DNA of 64,000 bases, from NCBI GenBank assembly GCA_963556195.1, contig CAUVYP010001198.1, positions 62,001-126,000 of the forward strand. The letters are read 5' to 3'. Both the position numbers and the translations under genes were made by a program. Below the pieces are notes generated by a model. It made no database searches and had not been told where the DNA came from. It saw only the letters and a program-made list of their open reading frames with translations. This DNA is from Sepiola atlantica. Lineage: Eukaryota > Mollusca > Cephalopoda > Sepiida > Sepiolidae. This document shows positions 1 through 12,003 of this stretch, one piece after another; positions within the stretch are counted from its first letter, which is position 1; each line of letters begins with the position of its first letter.

Positions 1-20
1 GGATATGCCTCTGCAACTGA

Positions 21-53
21 AGTACCAAGTTTCAGAAGTGCAGCTCTTGTACT
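21..53. other. Imperfect inverted repeat in monomer (example)
   Basis: AGTACCAAG at 21-29 pairs with CTTGTACT at 46-53 if one C is bulged, leaving a 16-base spacer. Copies with AGTAGTAAG or AGTACTAAG on the left arm show no matching change on the right arm, so the stem is not kept by compensatory substitution. In the monomers near 61,010 and 62,869 loss of the extra C makes the arms perfect. Confidence 0.45.
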
Positions 54-97
54 GCCGGAGATATGTCGATACAAACTGAATACGCAAAACATCAACA

Positions 98-125
98 AAA
101 TTTAGCGCGTTTTAAAGTTGATATC
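98..125. other. Palindrome cluster in monomer (example)
   Basis: AAATTT (98-103), overlapping GCGC/CGCG (105-109), TTTAAA (111-116) and GATATC (120-125) lie within 28 bp and are conserved in most monomers. Recurrent variants change GATATC to GATATA, which removes the EcoRV site (for example near 4,960 and 14,440). A dense group of dyads is a plausible landing site for a dimeric DNA-binding protein or a melting element. That is inference only. Confidence 0.5.
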
Positions 126-150
126 GCTTTTGTTTATAACTTCAACATTT

Positions 151-158
151 ATTCGAAT
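151..158. other. ATTCGAAT palindrome in monomer (example)
   Basis: This perfect 8-bp palindrome is present in most monomers. Rare exceptions include a TTGGTATT-type change near 2,570, ATTCGGAT near 896, and TTAGAATT near 60,770. It sits about 30 bp downstream of the palindrome cluster. No known factor can be assigned from sequence alone. Confidence 0.5.
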
Positions 159-188
159 TGTGCCACGAAACTTTGCAGACAGTCGCGG

Positions 189-202
189 AGACATATTTCC
201 TA
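189..202. other. Hypervariable 14-bp cassette (example in monomer 2)
   Basis: Phase 3-16, between the invariant GACAGTCGCGG and CTGAAGTACC, is the most variable part of the monomer; here it reads agacatatttccta (class G). About eleven versions recur across the window and define the monomer classes listed in the summary. E and A class cassettes contain AGGCCT (a StuI site) and usually follow GTACCACGAAA where most other classes have GTGCCACGAAA. The two changes therefore travel together. Most 1-base length changes in the array also fall in or beside this segment. Its function, if any, is unknown; it could simply be the freest part of the monomer. Confidence 0.85.
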
Positions 203-2790
203 CTGAAGTACCAAGTTTCAGAAGTGCAGCTCTTGTACTGCCGGAGATATGTCGATATAAACTGAATACGCAAAACATCAACAAAATTTAGCGCGTTTTA
301 AAGTTGATATCGCTTTTGTTAATAACTTCCACATTTATTCGAATTGTGCCACGAAACTTTGCAGACAGTCGCGGAGACATATTGTCTAATGAAGTACCAA
401 GTTTCAGAAGTGCAGCTCTTGTACTGCCGGAGATATGTCGATACAAACTGAATACGCCAAACCTGAACACAATTTAGAGCGTTTTAAAGTTGATATCGCT
501 TTTGTTAATAACTTCCACATTTATTCGAATTGTGCCACGAAACTTTGCAGACAGTCGCGGAGACAGATTTACTACTGAAATACCAAGTTTCAGAAGTGCA
601 GCTCTTGTACTGCCGGAGATATGTCTATACAAACTGAATACGCAAAACATCAACAAAATTTAGCGCGTTTTAAAGTTGGTATCGCTTTTGTTAATAACTT
701 CCACATTTATTCGAATTGTGCCACGAAACTTTGCAGACAGTCGCGGAGACATGTTTTCTACTGAAGTACCAAGTTTCAGAAGTGCAGCTCTTGTACTGCC
801 GGAGATATGTCGATACAAACTGAATACGCAAAACATCAACACAATTTAGCGCGTTTTAAAGTTGATATCGCTTTTGTTAATAACTTCAATATTTATTCGG
901 ATTGTGCCACGAACCTTTGTAGACAGTCGCGGAGACGGATTTTCTACTGAAGTACCAAGTTTCAGAAGTGCAGCTCTTGTACTGCCGGAGATATGTCGAT
1001 ACAAACTAAATACGCAAAACATCAACAAAATTTAGCGCGTTTTTAAGTTGATATCGCTTTTGTTTATAACTTCCACATTTATTCGAATTGTGCCACGAAA
1101 CTTTGCAGACAGTCGCGGAGACATGTTTTCTACTGAAGTACCAAGTTTCAGAAGTGAAGCTCTTGTTCTGCCGGAGATATGTCGATACAAACTGAATACG
1201 CAAAACATCAACAAAATTTAGCGCGTTTTAAAGTTGATATCGCTTTTGTTAATAACTTCCACATTTATTCGAATTGTACCACGAAACTTTGCAAACAGTC
1301 GCGGATAGGCCTCTTCAACTGAAGTACCAAGTTTCAGAAGTGCAGCTCTTGTACTGCCGGAGATATGTCGATACAAACTGAATACGCAAAACATCAACAA
1401 AATTTAGCGCGTTTTAAAGTTCATATCGCTTTTGTTTATAACTTCCACATTTATTCGAATTGTGCCACGAAACTTTGCAGACAGTCGCGGAGACATGGTT
1501 TCTACTGAAGTACCAAGTTCCAGAAGTGCAGCTTTTGTACTGCCGGAGATATGTCGATACAAACTGAATACGCAAAACATGAACAAAATTTAGCGCGTTT
1601 TAAAGTTGATATCGCTTTTGTTAATAACTTCCATATTTATTCGAATTGTGCCACGAAACTTTGCAGACAGTCGCGGAGACAGATTTACTACTGAGGTACC
1701 CAGTTTCAGAAGTGCAGCTCTTGTACTGCCGGAGATATGTCGATAACAACCGAATACGCAAAACATCAACAAAATTTAGCGCGTTTTAAAGTTTATATCG
1801 CTTTTGTTAATAACTTCCACATTTATTCGAATTGTGCCACGAAACTTTGCAGACAGTCGCGGAGACAGATTTTCTACTGAAGTACCAAGTTTCAGAAGTG
1901 CAGCTCTTGTACTGCCGGAGATATGTCGATACAAACTGAATACGCAAAACATCAACAACATTTAGCGCATTTTAAAGTTGATATCGCTTTTGTTAATAAC
2001 TTCCACATTTATTCGAATTGTGCCACGAAACTTTGCAGACAGTCGCGGAGACATATTTTCTACTGAGGTACTAAGTTTCAGAAGTGCAGCTCTTGTACTG
2101 CCGAAGATATGTCGATATAAACTGAATACGCAAAACATCAACAAAATTTAGCGCGTTTTAAAGTTTATATCGCTTTTGTTAATAACTTCCACATTTATTC
2201 GAATTGTGCAGCGAAACTTTGCAGACAGTCGCGGAGACATGTTTTCTACTGAAGTACCAAGTTCCAGAAGTGCAGCTTTTGTACTGCCGGAGATATGTCG
2301 ATACAAACTGAATACGCAAAACATGAACAAAATTTAGCGCGTTTTAAAGTTGATATCGCTTTTGTTAATAACTTCCACATTTATTCGAATTGTCCCACGA
2401 AACTTTGCAGACAATCGCGTAGACAAATTTACTACTGAGGTACCAAGTTTCAGAAGTGCAGCTCTTGCACTGCCGGAGATATGTCGATACAAACTGAATA
2501 CGCAAAACATCAACAAAATTTAGCGCGTTTTAAAGTTGATATCGCTTTTGTTAATAACTTCCACATTTATTGGTATTGTGCCACGAAACTTTGCAGACAG
2601 TCGCGGAGAACTGGTTTCCACTGAAGTACCAAGTTTCAGAAGTGCAGCTTTTGTACTGCCGGAGATATGTCGATACAAACTGAATACGCAAAACATCAAC
2701 AAAATTTAGCGCGTTTTAAAGTTGATATCGCTTTTGTTAATAACTTCCACATTTATTCGAATTGTACACCGAAACTTTGCAGACAGTCGC

Positions 2791-5700
2791 GGATATGCCT
2801 CTGCAACTGAAGTACCAAGTTTCAGAAGTGCAGCTCTTGTACTGCCGGAGATATGTCGATACAAACTGAATACGCAAAACATCAACAAAATTTAGCGCGT
2901 TTTAAAGTTGATATCGCTTTTGTTTATAACTTCAACATTTATTCGAATTGTGCCACGAAACTTTGCAGACAGTCGCGGAGACATATTTCCTACTGAAGTA
3001 CCAAGTTTCAGAAGTGCAGCTCTTGTACTGCCGGAGATATGTCGATATAAACTGAATACGCAAAACATCAACAAAATTTAGCGCGTTTTAAAGTTGATAT
3101 CGCTTTTGTTAATAACTTCCACATTTATTCGAATTGTGCCACGAAACTTTGCAGACAGTCGCGGAGACATATTGTCTAATGAAGTACCAAGTTTCAGAAG
3201 TGCAGCTCTTGTACTGCCGGAGATATGTCGATACAAACTGAATACGCCAAACCTGAACACAATTTAGAGCGTTTTAAAGTTGATATCGCTTTTGTTAATA
3301 ACTTCCACATTTATTCGAATTGTGCCACGAAACTTTGCAGACAGTCGCGGAGACAGATTTACTACTGAAATACCAAGTTTCAGAAGTGCAGCTCTTGTAC
3401 TGCCGGAGATATGTCTATACAAACTGAATACGCAAAACATCAACAAAATTTAGCGCGTTTTAAAGTTGGTATCGCTTTTGTTAATAACTTCCACATTTAT
3501 TCGAATTGTGCCACGAAACTTTGCAGACAGTCGCGGAGACATGTTTTCTACTGAAGTACCAAGTTTCAGAAGTGCAGCTCTTGTACTGCCGGAGATATGT
3601 CGATACAAACTGAATACGCAAAACATCAACACAATTTAGCGCGTTTTAAAGTTGATATCGCTTTTGTTAATAACTTCAATATTTATTCGGATTGTGCCAC
3701 GAACCTTTGTAGACAGTCGCGGAGACGGATTTTCTACTGAAGTACCAAGTTTCAGAAGTGCAGCTCTTGTACTGCCGGAGATATGTCGATACAAACTAAA
3801 TACGCAAAACATCAACAAAATTTAGCGCGTTTTTAAGTTGATATCGCTTTTGTTTATAACTTCCACATTTATTCGAATTGTGCCACGAAACTTTGCAGAC
3901 AGTCGCGGAGACATGTTTTCTACTGAAGTACCAAGTTTCAGAAGTGAAGCTCTTGTTCTGCCGGAGATATGTCGATACAAACTGAATACGCAAAACATCA
4001 ACAAAATTTAGCGCGTTTTAAAGTTGATATCGCTTTTGTTAATAACTTCCACATTTATTCGAATTGTACCACGAAACTTTGCAAACAGTCGCGGATAGGC
4101 CTCTTCAACTGAAGTACCAAGTTTCAGAAGTGCAGCTCTTGTACTGCCGGAGATATGTCGATACAAACTGAATACGCAAAACATCAACAAAATTTAGCGC
4201 GTTTTAAAGTTCATATCGCTTTTGTTTATAACTTCCACATTTATTCGAATTGTGCCACGAAACTTTGCAGACAGTCGCGGAGACATGGTTTCTACTGAAG
4301 TACCAAGTTCCAGAAGTGCAGCTTTTGTACTGCCGGAGATATGTCGATACAAACTGAATACGCAAAACATGAACAAAATTTAGCGCGTTTTAAAGTTGAT
4401 ATCGCTTTTGTTAATAACTTCCATATTTATTCGAATTGTGCCACGAAACTTTGCAGACAGTCGCGGAGACAGATTTACTACTGAGGTACCCAGTTTCAGA
4501 AGTGCAGCTCTTGTACTGCCGGAGATATGTCGATAACAACCGAATACGCAAAACATCAACAAAATTTAGCGCGTTTTAAAGTTTATATCGCTTTTGTTAA
4601 TAACTTCCACATTTATTCGAATTGTGCCACGAAACTTTGCAGACAGTCGCGGAGACAGATTTTCTACTGAAGTACCAAGTTTCAGAAGTGCAGCTCTTGT
4701 ACTGCCGGAGATATGTCGACACAAACTGAATACGAAAAACATCAACAACATTTAGGGCATTTTAAAGTTGATATCGCTTTTGTTAATAACTTCCACATTT
4801 ATTCGAATTGTGCCACGAAACTTTGCAGACAGTCGCGGAGACAGATTTCCTACTGAAGTACCAAGTTTCAGAAGTGCAGCTCTTGTACTGCCGGAGATAT
4901 GTCGATACAAACTGAATACGCAAAAAATCAACAAAATTTAGCGCGTTTTAAAGTTGATATAGCTTTTGTTAATAACTTCCACATTTATTCGAATTGTGCC
5001 ACGAAACTTTGCAGACAGTCGCGGATAGACGTTTTCTACTGAAGTACGAAGTTTCAGAAGTGCAGCTCTTGTACTGCCGGAGATATGTCGATACAAACTG
5101 AATACGCAAAACATCAACAAAATTTAGCGCGTTTTAAAGTTGATATCGCTTTTGTAAATAACTTCCACATTTATTCGAATTGTGCCACGAAACTTTGCAG
5201 ACAGTCGCAGATAGGCCTTTTCTACTGAAGTACCAAGTTTCAGAAGTGCAGCTCTTGTACTGCCGGAGATATGTCGATACAAACTAGATACGCAAAACAT
5301 CAACAAAATTTAGCGCGTTTTAAAGTTGATATCGCTTTTGTTTATAACTTCCACATTTATTCGAATTGTGCCACGAAACTTTGCAGACAGTCGCGGAGAC
5401 ATATTGTCTACTGACGTACCAAGTTTCAGAAGTGCAGCTCTTGTACTGTCGGAGATATGTCGATACAAACTAAATATGCAAAACATCAACAAAATTTAGC
5501 GCGTTTTAAAGTTGATATCGCTTTTGTTAATAGCTTCCACATTTATTCGAATCGTTCCACGAAACTTTGCAGACAGTCGCGGATAGGCCTCTTTAACTGA
5601 AGTACCAAGTTTCAGAAGTGCAGCTCTTGTACTGCCGGAGATACGTCGATACAAACTGAATACGCAAAACATCAACAACATTTAGCGCGTTTTAAAGTTG

Positions 5701-6695
5701 ATATCGCTTTTGTTTATAACTTGCACATTTATTCGAATTGTGCCACGAAACTTTGCAGACAGTCGCGGAGACATACGTTCTACTGAGGTACTAAGTTTCA
5801 GAAGTGCAGCTCTTGTACTGCCGAAGATATGTCGATATAAACTGAATACGCAAAACATCAACAAAATTTAGCGCGTTTTAAAGTTTATATCGCTTTTGTT
5901 AATAACTTCCACATTTATTCGAATTGTGCAGCGAAACTTTGCAGACAGTCGCGGAGACATGTTTTCTACTGAAGTACCAAGTTCCAGAAGTGCAGCTTTT
6001 GTACTGCCGGAGATATGTCGATACAAACTGAATACGCAAAACATGAACAAAATTTAGCGCGTTTTAAAGTTGATATCGCTTTTGTTAATAACTTCCACAT
6101 TTATTCGAATTGTCCCACGAAACTTTGCAGACAATCGCGGAGACAGATTTACTACTGAGGTACCAAGTTTCAGAAGTGCAGCTCTTGCACAGCCGGAGAT
6201 ATGTCGATACAAACTGAATACGCAAAACATCAACAAAATTTAGCGCGTTTTAAAGTTGATATCGCTTTTGTTAATAACTTCCACATTTATTGGTATTGTG
6301 CCATGAAACTTTGCAGACAGTCGCGGAGAACTGGTTTCTACTGAAGTACCAAGTTTCAGAAGTGCAGCTTTTGTACTGCCGGAGATATGTCGATACAAAC
6401 TGAATACGCAAAACATCAACAAAATTTAGCGCGTTTTAAAGTTGATATCGCTTTTGTTTATAACTTCCACATTTGTTCGAAGTGTGCCACGAAACTTTGC
6501 AGACAGTCGCGGAGACATGTTTCTACTGAAGTACCAAGTTTCAGAAGTGCAGCTCTTGTACTGCCGGAGATATGTCGATACAAACTGAATACGCAAAACA
6601 TCAACAAAATTTAGCGCGTTTTAAAGTTGATATCGCTTTTGTTAATAACTTCCACATTTATTCGAATTGTACACCGAAACTTTGCAGACAGTCGC
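2791..6695. repeat. Block A HOR copy 2 (21 monomers, 3,905 bp)
   Basis: Same opening and order as copy 1 for about ten monomers, then five extra monomers (4,752-5,681, including two V/E-like cassettes and one ending CTCTTTAACTG), then the shared tail. One tail monomer (6,426-6,610) is 185 bp because its cassette reads acatgtttctac with one T fewer. Copy 3 repeats copy 2 closely up to about 9,585 with an offset of 3,905, with scattered substitutions such as aacttcaac to aacttccac near 6,830. The length difference from copy 1 is a whole number of monomers less one base, as expected for in-register exchange. Confidence 0.9.
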
Positions 6696-9600
6696 GGATA
6701 TGCCTCTGCAACTGAAGTACCAAGTTTCAGAAGTGCAGCTCTTGTACTGCCGGAGATATGTCGATACAAACTGAATACGCAAAACATCAACAAAATTTAG
6801 CGCGTTTTAAAGTTGATATCGCTTTTGTTTATAACTTCCACATTTATTCGAATTGTGCCACGAAACTTTGCAGACAGTCGCGGAGACATATTTCCTACTG
6901 AAGTACCAAGTTTCAGAAGTGCAGCTCTTGTACTGCCGGAGATATGTCGATATAAACTGAATACGCAAAACATCAACAAAATTTAGCGCGTTTTAAAGTT
7001 GATATCGCTTTTGTTAATAACTTCCACATTTATTCGAATTGTGCCACGAAACTTTGCAGACAGTCGCGGAGACATATTGTCTAATGAAGTACCAAGTTTC
7101 AGAAGTGCAGCTTTTGTACTGCCGGAGATATGTCGATACAAACTGAATACGCCAAACCTGAACACAATTTAGCGCGTTTTAAAGTTGATATCGCTTTTGT
7201 TAATAACTTCCACATTTATTCGAATTGTGCCACGAAACTTTGCAGACAGTCGCGGAGACAGATTTACTACTGAAATACCAAGTTTCAGAAGTGCAGCTCT
7301 TGTACTGCCGGAGATATGTCTATACAAACTGAATACGCAAAACATCAACAAAATTTAGCGCGTTTTAAAGTTGGTATCGCTTTTGTTAATAACTTCCACA
7401 TTTATTGGAATTGTGCCACGAAACTTTGCAGACAGTCGCGGAGACATGTTTTCTACTGAAGTACCAAGTTTCAGAAGTGCAGCTCTTGTACTGCCGGAGA
7501 TATGTCGATACAAACTGAATACGCAAAACATCAACACAATTTAGCGCGTTTTAAAGTTGATATCGCTTTTGTTAATAACTTCAATATTTATTCGGATTGT
7601 GCCACGAAACTTTGTAGACAGTCGCGGAGACTGATTTTCTACTGAAGTACCAAGTTTCAGAAGTGCAGCTCTTGTACTGCCGGAGATATGTCGATACAAA
7701 CTAAATACGCAAAACATCAACAAAATTTAGCGCGTTTTTAAGTTGATATCGCTTTTGTTTATAACTTCCACATTTATTCGAATTGTGCCACGAAACTTTG
7801 CAGACAGTCGCGGAGACATGTTTTCTACTGAAGTACCAAGTTTCAGAAGTGAAGCTCTTGTTCTGCCGGAGATATGTCGATACAAACTGAATACGCAAAA
7901 CATCAACAAAATTTAGCGCGTTTTAAAGTTGATATCGCTTTTGTTAATAACTTCCACATTTATTCGAATTGTACCACGAAACTTTGCAAACAGTCGCGGA
8001 TAGGCCTCTTCAACTGAAGTACCAAGTTTCAGAAGTGCAGCTCTTGTACTGCCGGAGATATGTCGATACAAACTGAATACGCAAAACATCAACAAAATTT
8101 AGCGCGTTTTAAAGTTCATATCGCTTTTGTTTATAACTTCCACATTTATTCGAATTGTGCCACGAAACTTTGCAGACAGTCGCGGAGACATGGTTTCTAC
8201 TGAAGTACAAAGTTCCAGAAGTGCAGCTTTTGTACTGCCGGAGATATGTCGATACAAACTGAATACGCAAAACATGAACAAAATTTAGCGCGTTTTAAAG
8301 TTGATATCGCTTTTGTTAATAACTTCCATATTTATTCGAATTGTGCCACGAAACTTTGCAGACAGTCGCGGAGACAGATTTACTACTGAGGTACCCAGTT
8401 TCAGAAGGGCAGCTCTTGTACTGCCGGAGATATGTCGATAACAACCGAATACGCAAAACATCAACAAAATTTAGCGCGTTTTAAAGTTTATATCGCTTTT
8501 GTTAATAACTTCCACATTTATTCGAATTGTGCCACGAAACTTTGCAGACAGTCGCGGAGACAGATTTTCTACTGAAGTACCAAGTTTCAGAAGTGCAGCT
8601 CTTGTACTGCCGGAGATATGTCGACACAAACTGAATACGAAAAACATCAACAACATTTAGGGCGTTTTAAAGTTGATATCGCTTTTGTTAATAACTTCCA
8701 CATTTATTCGAATTGTGCCACGAAACTTTGCAGACAGTCGCGGAGACAGATTTCCTACTGAAGTACCAAGTTTCAGAAGTGCAGCTTTTGTACTGCCGGA
8801 GATATGTCGATACAAACTGAATACGCAAAAAATCAACAAAATTTAGCGCGTTTTAAAGTTGATATAGCTTTTGTTAATAACTTCCACATTTATTCGAATT
8901 GTGCCACGAAACTTTGCAGACAGTCGCGGATAGACGTTTTCTACTGAAGTACGAAGTTTCAGAAGTGCAGCTCTTGTACTGCCGGAGATATGTCGATACA
9001 AACTGAATACGCAAAACATCAACAAAATTTAGCGCGTTTTAAAGTTGATATCGCTTTTGTAAATAACTTCCACATTTATTCGAATTGTGCCACGAAACTT
9101 TGCAGACAGTCGCAGATAGGCCTTTTCTACTGAAGTACCAAGTTTCAGAAGTGCAGCTTTTGTACTGCCGGAGATATGTCGATACAAACTAGATACGCAA
9201 AACATCAACAAAATTTAGCGCGTTTTAAAGTTGATATCGCTTTTGTTTATAACTTCCACATTTATTCGAATTGTGCCACGAAACTTTGCAGACAGTCGCG
9301 GAGACATATTGTCTACTGACGTACCAAGTTTCAGAAGTGCAGCTCTTGTACTGTCGGAGATATGTCGATACAAACTAAATATGCAAAACATCAACAAAAT
9401 TTAGCGCGTTTTAAAGTTGATATCGCTTTTGTTAATAGCTTCCACATTTATTCGAATCGTTCCACGAAACTTTGCAGACAGTCGCGGATAGGCCTCTTTA
9501 ACTGAAGTACCAAGTTTCAGAAGTGCAGCTCTTGTACTGCCGGAGATACGTCGATACAAACTGAATACGCAAAACATCAACAACATTTAGCGCGTTTTAA

Positions 9601-11716
9601 AGTTGATATCGCTTTTGTTTATAACTTGCACATTTATTCGAATTGTGCCACGAAACTTTGCAGACAGTCGCGGAGACATACTTTCCACTGAGGTACCAAG
9701 TTTCAGAAGTGCAGCTCTTGTACTGCCGGAGATATGTCGATATAAACTGAATACGCAAAACATCAACAAAATTTAGCGCGTTTTGAAGTTGATATCGCTT
9801 TTGTTAATAACTTCCACATTTATTCGAATTGTGCCACGAAACTTTGCAGACAGTCGCGGAGACAGATTTTCTACTGAAGTACCAAGTTTCAGAAGTGCCG
9901 CTCATGTACTGCCGGAGATATGTCGATACAAACTGAATACGCAAAACATCAACAAAATTTAGCGCGTTTTAAAGTTGATATAGCTTTTGTTAATAACTTC
10001 CACATTTATTCGAATTGTGCCACGAAACTTTGCAGACAGTCGCGGAGAACTGTTTTCCACTGAAGTACCAAGTTTCAGAAGTGCAGCTCTTGTACTGCCG
10101 GAGATATGTCGATACAAACTGAATACGCAAAACATCAACAAAATTTAGCGCGTTTTAAAGTTGATATCGCTTTTGTTAATAACTTCCACATTTATTCGAA
10201 TTGTGCCACGAAACTTTGCAGAGAGTCGCGGAGACAGATTTTCTACTGAAGTACCAAGTTTCAGAAGTGCAGCTCTTGTACTGCCGGAGATATGTCGATA
10301 CAAACTGAATACGCAAAACATCAACAAAATTTAGCGCGTTTTAAAGTTGATATCGCTTTTGTTAATAACTTCCACATTTATTCGAATTGTGCCACGAAAC
10401 TTTGCAGACAGTCGCGGAGAACTGTTTTCCACTGAAGTACCAAGTTTCAAAATTGCAGCTTTTGTACTGCCTGAGATATGTCGATACAAACTGAATACGC
10501 AAAACATCAACAAAATTTAGCGCGTTTTAAAGTTGATATCGCTTTTGTTTATAACTTCCACATTTATTCGAATTGTACCACGAAACTTTGCAGACAGTCG
10601 CGGATAGGCCTCTTCAACTGAAGTACCAAGTTTCAGAAGTGCAGCTCTTGTACTGCACGAGATATGTCGATACAAACTGAATACGCAAAACATCAACAAC
10701 ATTTAGCGCGTTTTAAAGTTGATATCGCTTTTGTTTATAACTTGCACATTTATTCGAATTGTGCCACGAAACTTTGCAGACAGTCGCGGAGACATATTTT
10801 CTACTGAGGTACCAAGTTTCAGAAGTGCAGCTCTTGTACTGCCGGAGATATGTCGATATAAACTGAATACGCAAAACATCAACAAAATTTAGCGCGTTTT
10901 AAAGTTGATATCGCTTTTGTTAATACCTTCCACATTTATTCGAATTGTGCCACGAAACTTTGCAGACAGTCGCAGATAGACGTTTTCTACTGAAGTACCA
11001 AGTTTCAGAAGTGCAGCTCTTGTACTGCCGGAGATATGTCGATACAAACTGAATACGCAAAACATCAACAAAATTTAGCGCGTTTTAAAGTTGATATCGC
11101 TTTTGTTAATAACTTCCACATTTATTCGAATTGTGCCACGAAACTTTCCAGACAGTCGCGGAGACAGGTTTTCTACTGAAGTACCAAGTTTCAGAAGTGC
11201 AGCTCTTGTACTGCCGGAGATATGTCGATACAAACTGAATACGCAAAACATCAACAAAATTTAGCGCGTTTTAAAGTTGATATCGCTTTTGTTAATAACT
11301 TCCACATTTATTCGAATTGTGCCACGAAACTTTGCAGACAGTCGCGGAGAACTGGTTTCCACTGAAGTACCAAGTTTCAGAAGTGCAGCTGATGTACTGC
11401 GGGAGATATGTCGATACAAACTGAATACGCAAAACATCAACAAAATTTAGCGCGTTTTAAAGTTGATATCGCTTTTGTTTATAACTTCCACATTTATTCG
11501 AATTGTGCTACGAAACTTTGCAGACAGTCGCGGAAACATGTTTCTACTGAAGTACCAAGTTTCAGAAGTGCAGCTCTTGTACTGCCGGAGATATGTCGAT
11601 ACAAACTGAATACGCAAAACATGAACAAAATTTAGCGCGTTTTAAAGTTGATATCGCTTTTGTTAAAAACTTCTACATTTATTCGAATTGTACACCGAAA
11701 CTTTGCAGACAGTCGC
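6696..11716. repeat. Block A HOR copy 3 (27 monomers, 5,021 bp)
   Basis: The first ~16 monomers follow copy 2. From about 9,770 the unit carries monomers absent from copies 1 and 2: an alternating L/S pair (9,773-10,516), E, M, V and L monomers, before a related tail with an S-like cassette (11,261) and a 185-bp monomer (11,447-11,631). The closing monomer again has ACACCGAAAC and leads to ggataggcctctgcaactga at 11,717, a one-base variant of the block A opening. This is the longest of the three copies and marks the right edge of block A. Confidence 0.85.
9773..10516. repeat. Local dimer duplication (L+S monomers, 2 x 372 bp)
   Basis: Cassettes run L (agacagattttcta), S (agaactgttttcca), L, S. 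The two pairs are 372 bp apart and share flanks. A third related L/S-like pair lies at 11,075-11,446. This looks like a two-monomer amplification inside block A copy 3. The first monomer has tttgaag in place of tttaaag, and ccgctcatg in place of cagctcttg. Confidence 0.7.
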
Positions 11717-12003
11717 GGATAGGCCTCTGCAACTGAAGTACCAAGTTTCAGAAGTGCAGCTCTTGTACTGCCGGAGATATGTCGATACAAACTGAATACG
11801 CAAAACATCAACAACATTTTGCGCGTTTTAAAGTTGATATCGCTTTTGTTAATAACTTCCACATTTATTCGAATTGTGCCACGAAACTTTGTAGAGAGTC
11901 GCGGAGACATGTTTTCTACTGAAGGACCAAGTTTCAGAAGTGCAGCTCCTGTACTGCCGGAGATATGTCGATACAAACTGAATACGCAAAACATCAACAA
12001 AAT
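11717..12003. repeat. Transition between blocks A and B
   Basis: One and a half monomers linking the two HOR families. The A-like cassette ataggcctctgcaa is followed by a monomer in which TTTAG has become TTTTG (near 11,818) and whose cassette region reads agacatgttttcta then CTGAAGGACC. It matches neither block exactly. Confidence 0.6.

Larger units (their letters stand above)
1..186. repeat. Reference monomer (phase 1-186)
   Basis: This first full period is used as the coordinate frame; the phase is arbitrary. In order: cassette 3-16, CTGAAGTACC 17-26, imperfect inverted repeat 21-29 with 46-53, CCGGAGATATGTCGAT 55-70, A-rich part 71-100, palindrome cluster 98-125, GTTTATAAC 132-140 (GTTAATAAC in most copies), ATTCGAAT 151-158, and GCCACGAAACTTTGCAGAC plus AGTCGC 162-186. 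The length is a multiple of three, so any reading frame is carried from copy to copy. An EcoRV site (GATATC, 120-125) and a DraI site (TTTAAA, 111-116) are present in most copies and should cut the array into a 186-bp ladder. Confidence 0.95.
1..2790. repeat. Block A HOR copy 1 (15 monomers)
   Basis: Fifteen 186-bp monomers, 2,790 bp. It opens with ggatatgcctctgcaactga, which recurs at 2,791 and 6,696 and marks the start of each block A unit. Reading copy 1 against copy 2 line by line, I find no difference from 1-1,929 against 2,791-4,719. After that, copy 1 lacks five monomers present in copy 2 (4,752-5,681) and one 185-bp monomer (6,426-6,610), and then rejoins it. Cassette order starts G, a G variant with attgtctaat, N, M, Q-like. 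The identical stretch points to very recent duplication or to homogenisation. Confidence 0.92.

Noticed and set aside
86..131. Phased A-tracts causing DNA curvature
   Set aside because: Tracts at about 86-89, 97-103, 110-116 and 128-131 are 12-17 bp apart, not close to the 10-11 bp helical repeat.
146..165. tRNA-like B box (TTCGA) suggesting a tRNA-derived satellite
   Set aside because: Only TTCGA fits. There is no A box, cloverleaf or poly-T terminator at proper distance.
146..170. CENP-B box
   Set aside because: The minus strand reads TTTCGTGGCACAATTCG, which fits the first half of NTTCGNNNNANNCGGGN but not the CGGG part. The plus strand fits less.
11632..12000. 122-codon frame as a possible longer gene
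   Set aside because: It is two monomers joined because the stop in TTTAG became TTTTG. The same happens at many places in the window.
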